A DNA stretch of 64,000 bases from Mytilus edulis (lineage: Eukaryota; Mollusca; Bivalvia; Mytilida; Mytilidae): contig NC_092346.1 in NCBI RefSeq assembly GCF_963676685.1, positions 79,189,821 through 79,253,820 on the forward strand, in the 5' to 3' direction. The translations under genes and the position numbers were made by a program. The notes beneath the pieces are model-generated. The model was not told the DNA's origin, did no database searches, and saw only the letters and a list, made by a program, of their open reading frames with translations. The number at the start of each line of letters is the position of its first letter. Positions within the stretch are counted from its first letter, which is position 1. Below are positions 1 through 14,100 of the stretch, piece by piece.

Positions 1-1841
1 CATAACTTTAGTTTAAGTTAATAGAAATCTATGAAATTTTGACACAAGGTTTATGACCACAAAAGAAAGATTGGGATTGATTTTGGGAGTTTTGGTTTCA
101 ATAGTTTAGGAATAAGGGGCCAATAAAGGGCCCAAATAAGCATTTTTTTTGGTTTTTGCACAATAACTTTAGTTTAAGTAAATAGAAATCTATGAAATTT
201 AAACACAATGTTTATGACCACAAAAGGAAGGTTGGTATTGATTTTGGGAGTTTAGGACCCAACAGTTTAGGAATTAGGGGCCAAAAAGGGACCCAAATAA
301 GCATTTTTCTTGGTTTTCGCACCATAATGTTAGTATAAGTAAATACAAATCTATGAAATTTAAACACAAGGCTTATGACCATAAAAGGAAGGTTGGTATT
401 GATTTTGGGAGTTTTGGTCCCAACAGTTTAGGAAAAAGGGGCCCAAAGGGTCCAAAATTAAACTTTGTTTGATTTCATCAAAATTGAATAATTGGGGTTC
501 TTTGATATGCCGAATCTAACTGTATATGTAGATTCTCAACTTTTGGTCCCTTTTTCAAATTGGTCTACATTAAGGTCCAAAGGGTCCAAAATTAAACTTA
601 GTTTGATTTTGACAAAAAATGAATCGGTTGGGTTCTTTGATATGTTGAATCTAAAAATGTACTTAGATTCTTGATTATTGAAGTTTTTTGGTCCAGTTTT
701 CAAATTGGTCTACATTAAGGTCCAAAGGGTCCAAAATTAAACTTTGTTTGATTTCATCAAAAATTGAATCCTTGGGGTTCTTTGATATGCCAAATCTAAC
801 TGTGTATGTAGATTCTTCATTTTTGGTCCTGTTTTCAAATTTCAAATTCTACATTAAAGTCCAAAGGGTCCAAAATTAAACTAAGTTTGATTTTAACAAA
901 AATTGAATTCTTGGGCCTCTTTGATATGCTGAATCTAAACATGTACTTAGATTTTTGATTATGGGCCCAGTTTTCAAGTTGGTCCAAATCAGGATCTAAA
1001 ATTATTATATTAAGTATTGTGCAATAGCAAGTCTTTTCAATTGCACAGTATTGTGCAATGGCAAGAAATATCTAATTGCACAATATTGTGAAATAGAAAA
1101 TTTTTTTTTGAATTAGAGTTATCTTTCTTTGTCCAGAATAGTAAGCAAGAAATATCCTATTGCACAATATTGTGCAATAGCAAGATTTTTTTTTAATTGG
1201 AGTTATCTTTCTTTGTCCAGAATCAACTTAAATCTTTGTTATATACAATATACAATGTATATACACTTTTTACTACCAACTGATAAATTTAAATAATCTT
1301 TACCATTCAGTGATAACAAGCAGTTTTTTTACATCTTAATATTTTATGATGTATTTAAATGAGTAGTTATTGTTGCAAACTCCATTAGAAATTTGAATTG
1401 ATATCAGTTTTGAAAAAGGGAAACGGGGATGTGAAAAAAAGGGGGGGGGGGTTAAATTTTTCTCATTTCAGATTTCATAAATAAAAAGAAAATTTCTTCA
1501 AACATTTTTTTGAGAGGATTAATATTCAACAGCATAGTGAATTGCTCAAAGGCAAAAAAAAACCTTTTAAGTTCATTAGACCACATTCATTCTGTGTCAG
1601 AAACCTATGCTGTGTCAACTATTTAATTTTAGATTTAAAAAGTTTGAAGAAGAAATCTTTAATTGATTTGTAAAATCTTGGCATTTGTTTTGTGTAAAAA
1701 AAAAACCATGTAATGTCAAAAATTTGATCACAATCCAAATTCAGAGCTGTATCATGCTTGAATGTTTTGTCCATACTTGCCCCAACTGTTCAGGGTTCGA
1801 CCTCTGCGGTCGTATAAAGCTGCGCCCTGCGGAGCACCTGG
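1..1841 (+). mobile_element. Family-A repeat copy A1 (Helentron-like, non-autonomous), left end off window
   Basis: Carries three successive internal arrays: about 170-bp units (GAAATCTATGAAATTT..., TTTTGGGAGTTTTGG...), then about 150-bp units (CCAAAGGGTCCAAAATTAAA...), then short units built on ATTGTGCAATAGCAAG. The end has TGCGGTCGTATAAA, a GC-rich hairpin region and CTGG then TT. Nearly identical to copy A3 at a constant offset of about 17,497 bases, including the poly-G site at about 1440. Open frames at 492-674 and 688-879 are repeat-driven, not genes. Lies in a DLG intron. Confidence 0.8.
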
Positions 1842-1960
1842 TTGCAGTTGTGTTGAGATTTTTTCCATCTGAAGTCCTTATTTAATGAAGACTTACATAA
1901 AGCTTAAGATGTGTTTTGCCTAAAATATTAACTTCATATAAACTTATTTTATTGTTTCAG

Positions 1961-2117
1961 GGAACCTAGAAGAGTAAAGTTAAAGAAAGGATCAACAGGC
2001 TTAGGTTTTAATATAGTAGGAGGAGAAAATGGGGAGGGAATATTTATATCATTTATACTGGCTGGTGGACCTGCAGATCTGTGTGGGGAACTCCGCAGAG
2101 GTGACCAGATTCTTACA
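1961..2117 (+). CDS. DLG1: DLG exon a: N-terminal half of PDZ3
   Basis: Acceptor TTTCAG ends at 1960 and donor GTAAGT starts at 2118. The exon begins one base before a codon boundary and ends in phase 0. It reads REPRR-type linker, then [11 protein letters not shown] with the carboxylate-binding GLGF loop, [15 protein letters not shown] and [11 protein letters not shown]. This is the highly conserved beta-A to beta-E part of the third PDZ. The preceding exon is outside the window, about 1.8 kb of repeat DNA away or more. Confidence 0.95.
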
Positions 2118-5100
2118 GTAAGTTACGTGTAATGATGGTATAGCATGTGTATATTTAGGATCATGTAGGATCATGATTTTGTAACAAAAAATCGCTGTAA
2201 TGCCCATACATACATACAATATAGTTTGTGTTGCCAGTGAACATATACATCACTAGTTTTGATATATAGATATACACACAAAATATGATTGGAAACCATC
2301 AAACTCAAGAAAGTTAATTTTAGATATTGCTGAATTTTTCGTCTTTGTTTTCTAACTTTAGATTGCCTTAACCAAATGTTATGAAACTTTTACACAATGC
2401 TTATTACCACATAATTCAAATCAAGGTTAAAATTGGGTGGCATCACTTTTAACGTTCTTGAGTTATGACTCTTTATAAACATAAAAACTGCTAATATTTC
2501 TTTTCCGTTCTCTAACTTTTTGTTTTTTGAAGGGTTACTTTCTCATTGTTGTATGTCTTATATCTCCTTTTATTAATCATAACTCATTAGAATTAAATTA
2601 TTTTAGGTTAATGGAGAAAACATAAGTATGTGTACACACGAAGAAGCGGCAGGTATATTAAAAGCAGCCGGAGACACTGTGGTGTTAGAAATACAGTACA
2701 GACCAGAGGGTAGGTATTCTTTAGGCTCAAAATGGGGGAAATGGCCCTGTGTCAGGAACTTATCTATAATGCTGTTGCCCTGAACAAAAGTTTAAACCTT
2801 CATTTATATTAATTATTGAGTGGTTCTGATAAATAGATATTTTGTTGAATAGTGTTTTTTAATAGAATGTTATGTATTTCAAAGTTGATGTTTCAATCAA
2901 CTTGCCTTTTTCAACAAGAATCAGTCTCTGATCACATGAGCAGCCTAGTATGAGTAATATTGATAAAGGTGTAAAGGAAACAATTTAGGTAGTGCCAGAC
3001 CCTTTTTCAAAAGTAAGAATTGTTTGGAGATATTCCAGAGGGAATTATTAAATTGCTTAAATTGTTGTTATAGTAATGTATTTTCAGAATATGTGTTTTT
3101 CTTCAGAATATAACAGATTTGAAGCTAAAATACAAGATTTACGGGAACAGATGATGAATACAAGTACTGGTAGCTTACGAACAACTCAAAAAAGAACTCT
3201 GTTTGTCAGGTAAAGGAGAAAAGTTGTATATCATGCACATTTAACAGCATAAATGTTTCTTAAGTTAATGCATTATGATATAATGTTAATACAGTGTAAG
3301 GCACATGAGAAAAATTTGATTAAAATTGTGAAAGCTAAATCATATACATTTTTTTTTTTATCTCTAAACATCACTAAAAGCTTACTTGCTAGCTGAACGT
3401 TGAAGTCATTACTTGGTTAGGTATATAACCCTCCTTTAAGACTAGTCCAACAGATAACCGTTCTATCTGTCTGTAGGACTAGACTACTCTGAAAGGAGGG
3501 TTGTATACCTTACCTAATAATGACTTCATGGTTCAGCTGGCAAGCAAGCTAGTCAAAGACATTACCTTTACCTTCACACTCAATACATTTTGCTGTAATA
3601 AAGTCTTTGAGACAGGACTAAACAAAGCATGAATACCAAACATTGCAATGTAGAGGTAATTGAGTCTTAAAAAATGAGTGCCTTTCCATATGATAAGAAA
3701 GCTTGAAATTGCAGTCTATAGAAGGCGATAAAACAACAGAATAGCATTGACAAAGCTTTATTATTCTGTGATGTTGTAACTTCAACTTGCTTTCCTTCTT
3801 TCCAGGGCATTATTTGATTATGACCCATCAAAAGACAGTGGTTTACCTAGTAAAGGTTTAGAGTTTCACTATGGTGATATTTTACATGTGACAAACGCCA
3901 GTGATGATGAATGGTGGCAGGCTAAACGGGTGATGCCTGATGGCGAGGAAGATGGAATGGGTATTATTCCTAGTAAACGAAGGTAATGACTGCAAGTTAA
4001 TGATCCATTATCAAAATAAAGAAAAAAGACACATTTTAAGCATATTTGGCCCTGTAAATTCATCAAAAATAAAACATTGTATGATGGAATTATTAATTAC
4101 AAATTTTTCGCACAAGAAAATGGCTAAGAAACGGTGAATGTTAGCTAAGCTATGATGAAACAATTTGAGTGCCACATATTTTTAATAAAATGTTTCAGAC
4201 TAGAATTTTCAGATTTTTTGCAAAAAATAAGCTATACATGAATTTGAAGATTAGAAACATATACCACAAAATAACTTTTTTTTGGTGCTTTTTCAGTCCA
4301 TGAATTAAAGACTTGCAGGTTTCAAAAGAAAAATCAATATATTGTTTATGGATGTTGAGTAGATTTGGTAGAGACAATTTAACAATTTTGTATTACAGGG
4401 TAGACAGAAAAGAACGAGCTAGATTAAAAAATGTGAAATTTACTGGTAGAACTACTTCAAATGTAGATAAAGTAAGTGTAAGATTACTAAAACAACAGTT
4501 ATTTTTGAAAGGTAGAAATACTAGAAGACTGCAGGAAATAATAAATAAGTGAGAGAAACAAAAGGGTGATTTGAATAGCATCTTGAATTTTTTTACAATT
4601 AATCAGTTGGTGTCATTTATTCAAATACATGAATGATTTGCAATTCTACCCTATTCCATACTGATATGCATCTGTTCTTTCTTCTGGGAAGCCACCTGTA
4701 CAGTACCATACAATTTTTTTCACATTTTTCTTACGTACATTGTACTACAAAGTAGAGCTACCTAAAATTTGGTGTCAAGTTTCATTTGAGCACAATATAC
4801 TGTGATGAGTTTTCAGATTCATGATGTATCAACATCCTGATAAGTGGACATTTATATATTCTTACAGATAAATGCCATGTATGAAATTTTGTTGCCTTTT
4901 TCTCATGACCTTTGTGTTATAAATATTGCAAGGTTGATTGTTAGTAAACAATTTCAATTCTGTTTATTGTCCGTCTAGTGTAATATATTATATTTTTCAC
5001 AGCAACAGAGTTTATCAGCTAATGATAAAAAGAAGAAAAACTTTTCCTTCTCCAAGCGGTTTCCATTCATGAAGAGTAAAGATCAAAGTGGTAGTGAAGA

Positions 5101-8100
5101 TATAAGTGCTGATGAACGTAAGTTTACTATGAGTTTGACATGGAGTGAGAAGTCTCTTGGAATTTCATTTATTAAAGCAAAGGCAAAATATCAGGAACTT
5201 TTTTTTCCATCCATGAAATTATGCTTGTTTTGTCTGATTTAGATAGATAGGTAAAAGACGATCAAATTAATTTTTTAAAGCACACATGTTTTTTGGGGCG
5301 TTTTATATTTCATGTTTTATACTCTAATAGAGTTTGGATCGTTGTTTTTTTTTCTTGTTTTTTTCGTTATTATTATTATTCATATTTGCAAAAAATCCTG
5401 ATAGAAAAATTGCATTGGTTGGAATAAGCATAGAATTATTTTGCATGAAATATAGAAGGAATAAGGATGTATATAATTTATTCTTATAGTAAAATATGTA
5501 TTTTAAAGATCAATTAATAGTTTGAATCTTGTAATATAAATCTCTTTTAATATTAAAATGGATTGGTAGTTTGAATCTTGCAAGTACGCATGCAATTCAT
5601 TTGTTTTACAAGAAGATTAATCTGTTTCATAAAAATGACAAAAACCTACAATGAAAGAAAATAGCATAATGAAGAAATTCAGCCTTCAATTTATTCAAAA
5701 GCATTTCTATTGATTGCACTTTGCTATAAACCATGAATTTTATAATGGTAAAAAAAATATTATTATAGTTAAGAATTTCTATATTAAAATACATGTATAC
5801 ATGTATATATAAATATGTTTATATTTCACAATGATAGTATCCTTATATGAAATAATACTGTACATCAACATTTTCTCATAGTAGTTTACATGGCATCCAT
5901 CATCCATGTTTGATAAAACATCTTTAAGTTGTTTGGTTTCTTGATAGTTAATATAAGTATTAAAGAGTGGAATTTGTAGCATAGTACCAACTTGAAATGA
6001 CATGTATGAAATATTGTTTGTTTTACTCCAGTTTAATTTGCCTGAATTTTGTTTTTCTTCCTTTTAGCTGAAGGTAACAATAATAAAATCAGTAGATACT
6101 AATGTCATCATGCTTGTCTTAATAATATCTTGCTTTAATGTGTCTTTAGTAGAGAAAATAATTCACTTGACTAATACACTTATGCTTGTTTGTGTTGTAT
6201 CTTGTGCAAGTGTTAAGGACGGTAGTTCTTTGCAATTTATAGAAAATATGATATATGAGTTTTAAAGCTACAAATAATTAGAGTTATGAAATTACGAATA
6301 ATTAAGACATTCTGAAATGTTGAAAAGTTAGATTTATTTCAATATTTAAAATTTTTCAAATGATAAAAGAGCTGAGCTTTTATATTATGCTGATTTACAA
6401 AAGATTTTATTTACATGTAATACATAAGCTTTTCTTAACACATTTGACTATAAAACTTAAACACAATTTATTCTACCAAAAACAGATGATTTTCTTTATT
6501 GTCAAATATTTCTATGAAAAATAGTTATTCATTGTTAACCATTGTTTTGATGTTAGATCTTTTATAAGTTGTAGTGACATATACATGTACTATGCTTTAT
6601 ATTGTATGCCTTCTGTTGATAAAAGTAGTCTTCACATCAAATATGCATTTTGTGCATATTATTTCTTTGCTTGAAAATTTCATAAAATGATAATAATGTA
6701 TGTTCATATTATTAGCTGTTAATAAGCACAATATATACTTATACACACATAATATGTTCATAGCATGATATTAATGGTTAAAATACATAATGAAATAGTT
6801 AACATTTTTAGAAATAATGTTGCCATTACTTAAACTAATATTGCTTAGTTTAGAAACTAGTAGATTGATGCTGCATTCACCCGTAATTCAAATTCAATTC
6901 GCATTAACTTATTCAAATTAGTTTAATTCGCATTCGAAACATTTTATGTCCAAACATTAATTCTAATTTGAATTGCAATGCGCGTCAAATTCCTTTATTG
7001 TCTGAACGACGTTAACTTTTAATTCATATTAACAAAAATGCATTTCTAGTGTTAATTGGATAATGGGATTTAGCCAATTCTAATCAATTCGAATTGAAAA
7101 AGAAGAGGGTGTGAACATGATTCAAATTAAATGTATGTGTGAACGAGGCATTATTACCACAGTAAAAAAAAAATGTATACAGTTGTCTGCTTCAATAGTT
7201 TAAATCTGTATTATTTTGTTCAGCTGTCAAGGCACAATAATAGTTCCATATTGGAAATTTACTTGAGCTTATTCAGATTTCTACACAATTTTAAGCAAAT
7301 ATGATTGACTCTGTTTCAGCTTGTTATTTGCCAACTAATACTACTGTATAACAATTATAAAATGAACAATAATGAAGTAATATATTTTGCTCACAGTATA
7401 ATGAAATATAATTGAATCATTTACACTTCAAATCATTCATTGCATCATTAATTACATTTATTTATAACCTTCTTGTGTTTTCTATACTGCACTTATGTTC
7501 TATTGAATCTTACCACACTAGAAATGGTTGGCATCTTTTATCCAAATAATCATTCAGGCAAAGAAAGAAAATGTTTCGAACTAACTGCTTCTGCGGACCA
7601 AAAAAAAACAATAAATGGAAACTTATAAAAGTTGTCAGTTCACTGTTTACTTTGCCTATGCAGTATAGAAAACACACCAACAAATAAACAGCTTTAGAAT
7701 TATGTCAATAATAATGCAAACTAGAAGTCATATCATTTGTGACTAGATTTGATTGAGAGAGAAAAAAAACTAATATATCATCACACATTTCTTGGATAAT
7801 ATGTTTGCATTCACTTAATAAACAAAGACTTGATTAGCTGTTTTGAAGTTGGAAAGAAAAAAGTTCCTTTTTAACATGATTCACTAACTCATAACATGAT
7901 TTCTTTCATTTTTCTATTTTCTAATAGGAATGGGTGAAAATGAGACAAACGGGAGTAAGTAAAGCACCCTCTCTCTCTCTATCTCTCTATACAGCCGTTA
8001 TAATAATCAGGTCACCACAAACATCAGCATGAACAAACAAACTTATTGTATTGCATGAATGTTAGTCACAGCAAATTTCATCTACAAAGTGTCTGTTGCT

Positions 8101-11100
8101 GAGCTGAATGATTTGTTTCAATTTTCAAATAATTTCTGTTTCAACTTTACAGATTCCATTTTTATTGTGAAATTCTGTCCAATATGACATAACAAGTTGA
8201 TAGTTTTTTGATAATTTTTTATAATTATGATTTATTTACTAGGAACAGGAAATATTATCAATTAAGGAAATGATTTAATGTAATGTAAATAACTTAAAAT
8301 CCTGTGTGTCAATTTAAGCAAATTTTCATTTTGATAAACCGTACTTTCAATTAATCTTATATTAGCTAAAACAAAAAATAGAAAATTTACATAAAATTAG
8401 TTTTAAAAAATGCATTAAGGTATTTTAGGAAAACTAAAAAAAAATGTATTGATATATTCAGTTATCTATGCTAATGATGACTAATTACTTTTTGATCAGC
8501 CAATGTAGAATGTTTTGGGGTATTTTCTTCTCTTCTTTTATCAAGTCAGTTTGAAAAGTACATTGCAATGTATACAAATACTTGAAAATTAAAACAAGAC
8601 AAACAGCTTAAAGCAACTTTCCGTGGTGAAAATGAAAAAAAAGTATTTATTATCTACGTTGCATGAGAGATGAGATAAATGTCATACTTAGAGTCTAGAT
8701 TATAGTTTGCTTCTAACTTTGATCTATCAGTGAACACTCTAACTAGGGATGTTGTCTAGCAACTGCACATAACTTCTGGTACCAAATGAAAATTAATTGA
8801 TGTTGGTGATTGGTTGAGTTAATTGGTTTATGGTTTAAAGGATAACTAGATGATAAATGGTAAAAGCAGAACTAAAAATGTTAGCTGGTGAAATCTACTG
8901 ACCATTTCAGGCTTTTAAAAATATCAAGTGGCAAAAACCAATAGATGAGCTTAATAACACCACAAGCTTATGAAATTCGCTTAGAAAGAAAGAATGAAAA
9001 AAGGGATATTAAACCCCTCCCCTTTAGGTACATTAACAGTAATTCCTGTACTAAGGTTGAATAGTAAGTTGATTCTCATAAAGTCGGTACAATATTACCA
9101 TCAGTTAAAGTGTGATCTTTCGTAGAAATGTATTGTTCAATCTCACTTGAAAATGGTAACAGTTAAGTCAGTTTAATATACCTAGTGTTCTTGTCATTCT
9201 GGAGTTTTTCCCTACAATGAAGGAGATACTACACAAATATTGATTATTGAATAGATCTGATCATGATAATTCACATTGGTGCATTTCCTGTACCTGTCAC
9301 AGTGCTTATTTTATTACATCACAGTAAGACAAGATTGGTCAATTATATCCTTTACACCAATAGGTCCGAGATCAACAGGTGTTACACCTTCATAAAAAGA
9401 AACTTGAAAATTGATCTACATGTATACATTTGTTATATAGATTGGTAAATCAATACCATTCTGCAAAACATTTATAGATTTGACAAAACAGACAAGTGGG
9501 GTATATGTATTAAGTGGCATACTTTTTGTAAAAGTATCATAGGTCACTGCATGTTTATGTTGTCTTAAAATATGTTTATATATATATATATATATATATT
9601 CAGTTTTCAGAAATCCAAATTTGTACAAGTAATGGGGACATTAGGTTTTAACATTTTTTTACATGGTAGATTAAGTTAGTAAATTGCATCCTGCAATTTA
9701 AATATTTAAATATAAATTGCTATATCTTTTTGTTGTGGATTTTATGATTCCTTTGAAGTACAAAATTAAATCGCCTATAAAAATACATATTTTTTTTATA
9801 TACCAATCGAACAGGGAATTTTCAGAAATTAACAGAGGCCTACATCCTTATGTCATAGTGAAAAGCAAGGAACAGTATTCACTATTGCTTATGTTAAACT
9901 GCTTTCAGAATTAGTTTGCTAGTGATTACAAAGTTTTATAAAAAAAAGAAAAAGTAGATGTGGTATGATTGCCAATGAGACAACTGTCCACAACAGACAC
10001 AAATGACATTAAATTTTTAATTTTAGAATGTTAACAATTTCAATATGAATGACTCAGATTAGTGAAAAAGGTGTAATTTCTTAAAAAGCGAAATATTTCA
10101 AACTGTAGCTGTTTTTTTCCCAAAGTTCATCACAAAAGCAATTTATAAATATTGCTTTCACTGATGCTTCAACTTTTTTCATTCAGACTTTCAAAACATT
10201 GAGAATTAAATAAAGATTTTCGTGACTTAAAGGATATTTAATTGAGGGAAATGATTACAGACATATGTTTCAGAATCAGGACTGGTTTTTATACGCCCGT
10301 CAAAAGTTTGACGGGACGTATTATGGTATACAAACGTCCGGTGTAAACATGTTGCACCGTAACTTGAGAACGACTTATCTAAATTTCATGAAACTTAATA
10401 TAGTTGTTTTTTATGATGGTCAAATGATCTGTATACTTTTTGGTGAAAATAAGATTTAAACTTTTTGAGTTACAGCACTTTGTAACTATTAAACACAGGG
10501 GGGTGTTTTTTTTCACATGTCGCACCGTATCTCAAAAAGGATTCTTGATTATTGCTTAAAACTTTACACACTTCTTAGTTATATTAATCTTAATATCTGT
10601 ATACTTTTTGGTGATGATTCAAAATTTCATTTTTGAGTATTTGTTTAAAAAGGGGGAGGGTTTTATTTTACATGTCGCGCCGTATCTCAAAAACAATTTA
10701 TGATTATTGCTTAAAACTTTACACACTTCTTTGTTATACATGTACTAATCTAAAGATCTGTATACTTTTTGGTGATGATTCAAAATTTCATTTTTGAGTT
10801 ATTGAGTATTTTGTAAAAAGGGGGAGGGGGTTTTTACATGTCGTGCCGTATCTCAAAAACGATTTATGATTATTGCTTAAAACTTTACAAACTTCTTTGT
10901 TATATTAATCTAAAGATCTGTATACTTTTTGGTCATGACTCAAAATTTTATTTTTGAGTTATTGAGTATTTTGTAAAAAAGGGGAGGTTTTTCTTTTACA
11001 TGTCGTGCCGTATCTCAAAAACAATTTATGATTATTGCTTGAAACTGTACACACTTCTTTGTTATATTTATCTAAAGATCTGTATACTTTTTGGTTTTAT

Positions 11101-11138
11101 TCAAAATTTTATTTTAGTGATATTTGTAAAAAAAAAAA

Positions 11139-11174
<36 letters not shown>

Positions 11175-14100
11175 TCACATGTCCCGCTGTGTCTCAAAAA
11201 CAATAAATGGTTATTGCTTAAAACTTTCTCAGAAACTATTTATGATTATTGCATAAAACTTCCACACTAGACGTCGGGCGTATCATGCGCTCATGGCGCA
11301 GCTGTTTATTTATCACATTTGTGCTTTACGCTTACACTATTCTGCTCCATGTTATTATTTCTAGTAGACCTAGTAACATATTATTGAAGCATTAGATGGG
11401 TTTTTTTTAAGTATGAAATATGTTTGTTAATGGGAAATTTAGCATCGTCATAAAATGTGGATAATTGTTTTCAAGTAATTTTTTATGTTCATTGTTTACC
11501 ATAACACAAGCAGAATAAGTTCTAGTGTGTGGTGGGTGCTTTACTTACACATATATGTAATAAATAAGAAAGTGGTCAAGTGTTACTGATTAAGAAGAAT
11601 AGCTGTTATAATTTGAATTATGAAATTGGTTTCTACATTTTAATCACTTTTCATTCATCATTCACCTAGCAACACTTCATATGCATTTTTACAGTCAATT
11701 TATTTATATAACATTAACATTTCCTCAATTCATCACTTTAATATCAAAGGATAGTTAGTTTAGTACACAAACAATTGAACCAAGAAAAATTAAATCTATG
11801 TTCAGTTTTGTGTGCTAATCATGTAAAAATTGTTGTCCTAGATGTCATGATAAAAAAAATCATTCATATTATTCTTTGATTAGATAATAACACTTGTCAA
11901 CCAACAGATCTAGGACAGCATCTTCCTCTTTTCCTATTCAAAAGATGAAATCTCAGTCTTTTGACCGTACACATATGCTAGTGAAGTCAAAATCTCTCTC
12001 ATAGACAAAAATCACTCAATTTTCACTGCATTACTAAAGAAATACTTGTTAACATAGTAAAAAGATATTCCAGGTTGTCAAAAATTATGTTTTAACTTTT
12101 TGAATCTATGTAAAGAGAAGGGAATGATATTTCATAAGTATTGGAATTTTTTGAGAAAATGGATAGTCAATGCTGATTCATTATGATATATATGTACAAT
12201 GTAATTAAAAACCATTATATCAAACAAGATTATATAAGCTCACTTGACATTAAGCAACCTACAATCAATCGATCAATCAATCAAAACCTCATGTTTTTGG
12301 TACACAGTTCACACATGTAATTTAATAGGAAAAAGTCTGACCCATGTATTTCATGCATTGATCATTGGTGTGTGTACTTTTAGTTATGAGTTTGATATTA
12401 ACTCTGTGTTTATTGTTTCAGAAGTTATGAGTTTGTTATTCACTCTGTATTTATCATTTCAGGAGGAGAGGAACCAATATTATCATATGAAGCTGTTGTA
12501 CAACAGGAATGTAAGTATTTTGAAGTTGCAGGTTATAGTATAATTCCACTTTCATCTATTTAAGCTGTGTCTATCATTTTCAAACTTGTCACTTACATTA
12601 CAGCTCTGTATCATTTTCTACAAGGTATATCCTGTAATGCATAATCAATTTCCTGTTTGTTGAATACCTAAACTTCCTCTGTAGGTAATGTGTATATATA
12701 TATATATGTTTATGTATATTGAAAACCACCTCAGTTGTCCCAAGGTAGCTCACTTGCTTTAAAGTGCTATAAACAAGGAATTATGTGAATCTGGAATAAT
12801 TTTGAATTCTGGAAAATTGATGAGAAATTTATGATAAAAACAAACCCAACTGAATAGGGTTAGGCATGCACACATGGCTAAGGGTGGTTAGTTAGTTCAT
12901 ACTGAAATGATAGTGAGCATAAAATTAACCTTAGCCATGCGTGCATGGCTAACCCTATTCAGTGGGGATAGTTTTCATCATACATTTCTAATCAATTTTC
13001 CAGAATTCAAAATTATTCCAGATTCAAATAATTCCTTGTTTGTAGGTTATGAGGTTAATCCTGAGCTGAGTGGAACCAACCACTTTATAGCTGGTATTTA
13101 CTGTTTAGATATTTGATTTGTTGAATGAGTGTGTTTTCAAATCATTTATCACATACACAGTTGTTGTGATTGAACAGTTTGCTGTTAGGATTTATCTTTG
13201 TTTTCAAGAAGATAACTCCTAAGTCCTGCTGTGTTTACTTTTAAGTTATTTTCATGTTAAGTTTCTAGTTCACCTGGTTCACTTGGATCCAGTCATTTGT
13301 TGTTGTCTATCTCCCTCGATGTGGTCTTAGTCCTTACTTGGTTAATTGGTGAAGTTTATTATTTTTTCTCAACTTTAAAATTGGGCAGTTATTTCATTTA
13401 CTTCAGAAAATTTACTGTTAGATAAAACCTAGTAATAAATAGATAAGCAATAGAATCATTCAACTAATAACTAATAAGTTATGTGGACTGACTGAAAAGA
13501 AAAATTATATATAACTTTTCTATTTTACAGTAAAATACACACGACCTGTGATTATACTTGGTCCACTGAAAGACAGAATAAATGATGATTTGATATCAGA
13601 ATTCCCTGATAAATTTGGCAGCTGTGTTCCACGTAAGTATTTTAAACATAAGTTAGAGTAGGGAGCACATATTCGCCAGGGACACAATTTCGCTGTTTTA
13701 TGATTTTTAGGTGTTACATCGTCAAAGGATGGCTGAAATGGAAGAAAAACACTGGTAAATTTTTATAACAAATAGGATTATTTTTTAAACTTTGACAAAA
13801 TTTCAGTACTTACCACAAAGGACCAAAAAACAGACAACAATTTTCAGCCAAATTTCTTGAATGAAAAACACGATTTCAAAAAAGTATTTCTTAGTAATTC
13901 TTTGACTGATTGCCCTATATTTCAGTTCTTTACACCTTTGAAATGTCTGCTATTCATCTATAATGAAATTAATTTGACAAATATTGTTTAAAGTTGCAGT
14001 TATTTGGTTTTGAATAGATGTGTAAAAACAGTGAATATGTGTTCCCCTTTGACAAAACATCAGGAAATTTCAAATAGCCTTTAATCTAACTTTTCAGATG

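Larger units (their letters stand above)
5118..7927 (+). other. DLG intron f-g: remaining content
   Basis: AT-rich DNA with the MITE at 6870-7153 and the doubtful microexon at 6068. The 74-residue minus-strand open frame at 5779-6003 has an ATG but no protein character and is treated as chance. Confidence 0.5.

Noticed and set aside
492..879. Open frames with repeated [14 protein letters not shown] peptides, also at 15094 and 17989
   Set aside because: They follow the tandem units of Family A and stop in many frames; no start context, splice sites or known domain.
11000..11256. Open frames with a poly-Gly stretch
   Set aside because: Produced by the G run in element B, readable in more than one frame.
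12244..12543. 99-codon frame over DLG exon h
   Set aside because: Wrong frame relative to the conserved [10 protein letters not shown] exon; it runs through both duplicated acceptors.
13531..13632. Active guanylate kinase
   Set aside because: The P-loop residues needed for ATP binding are absent, as in other MAGUKs.
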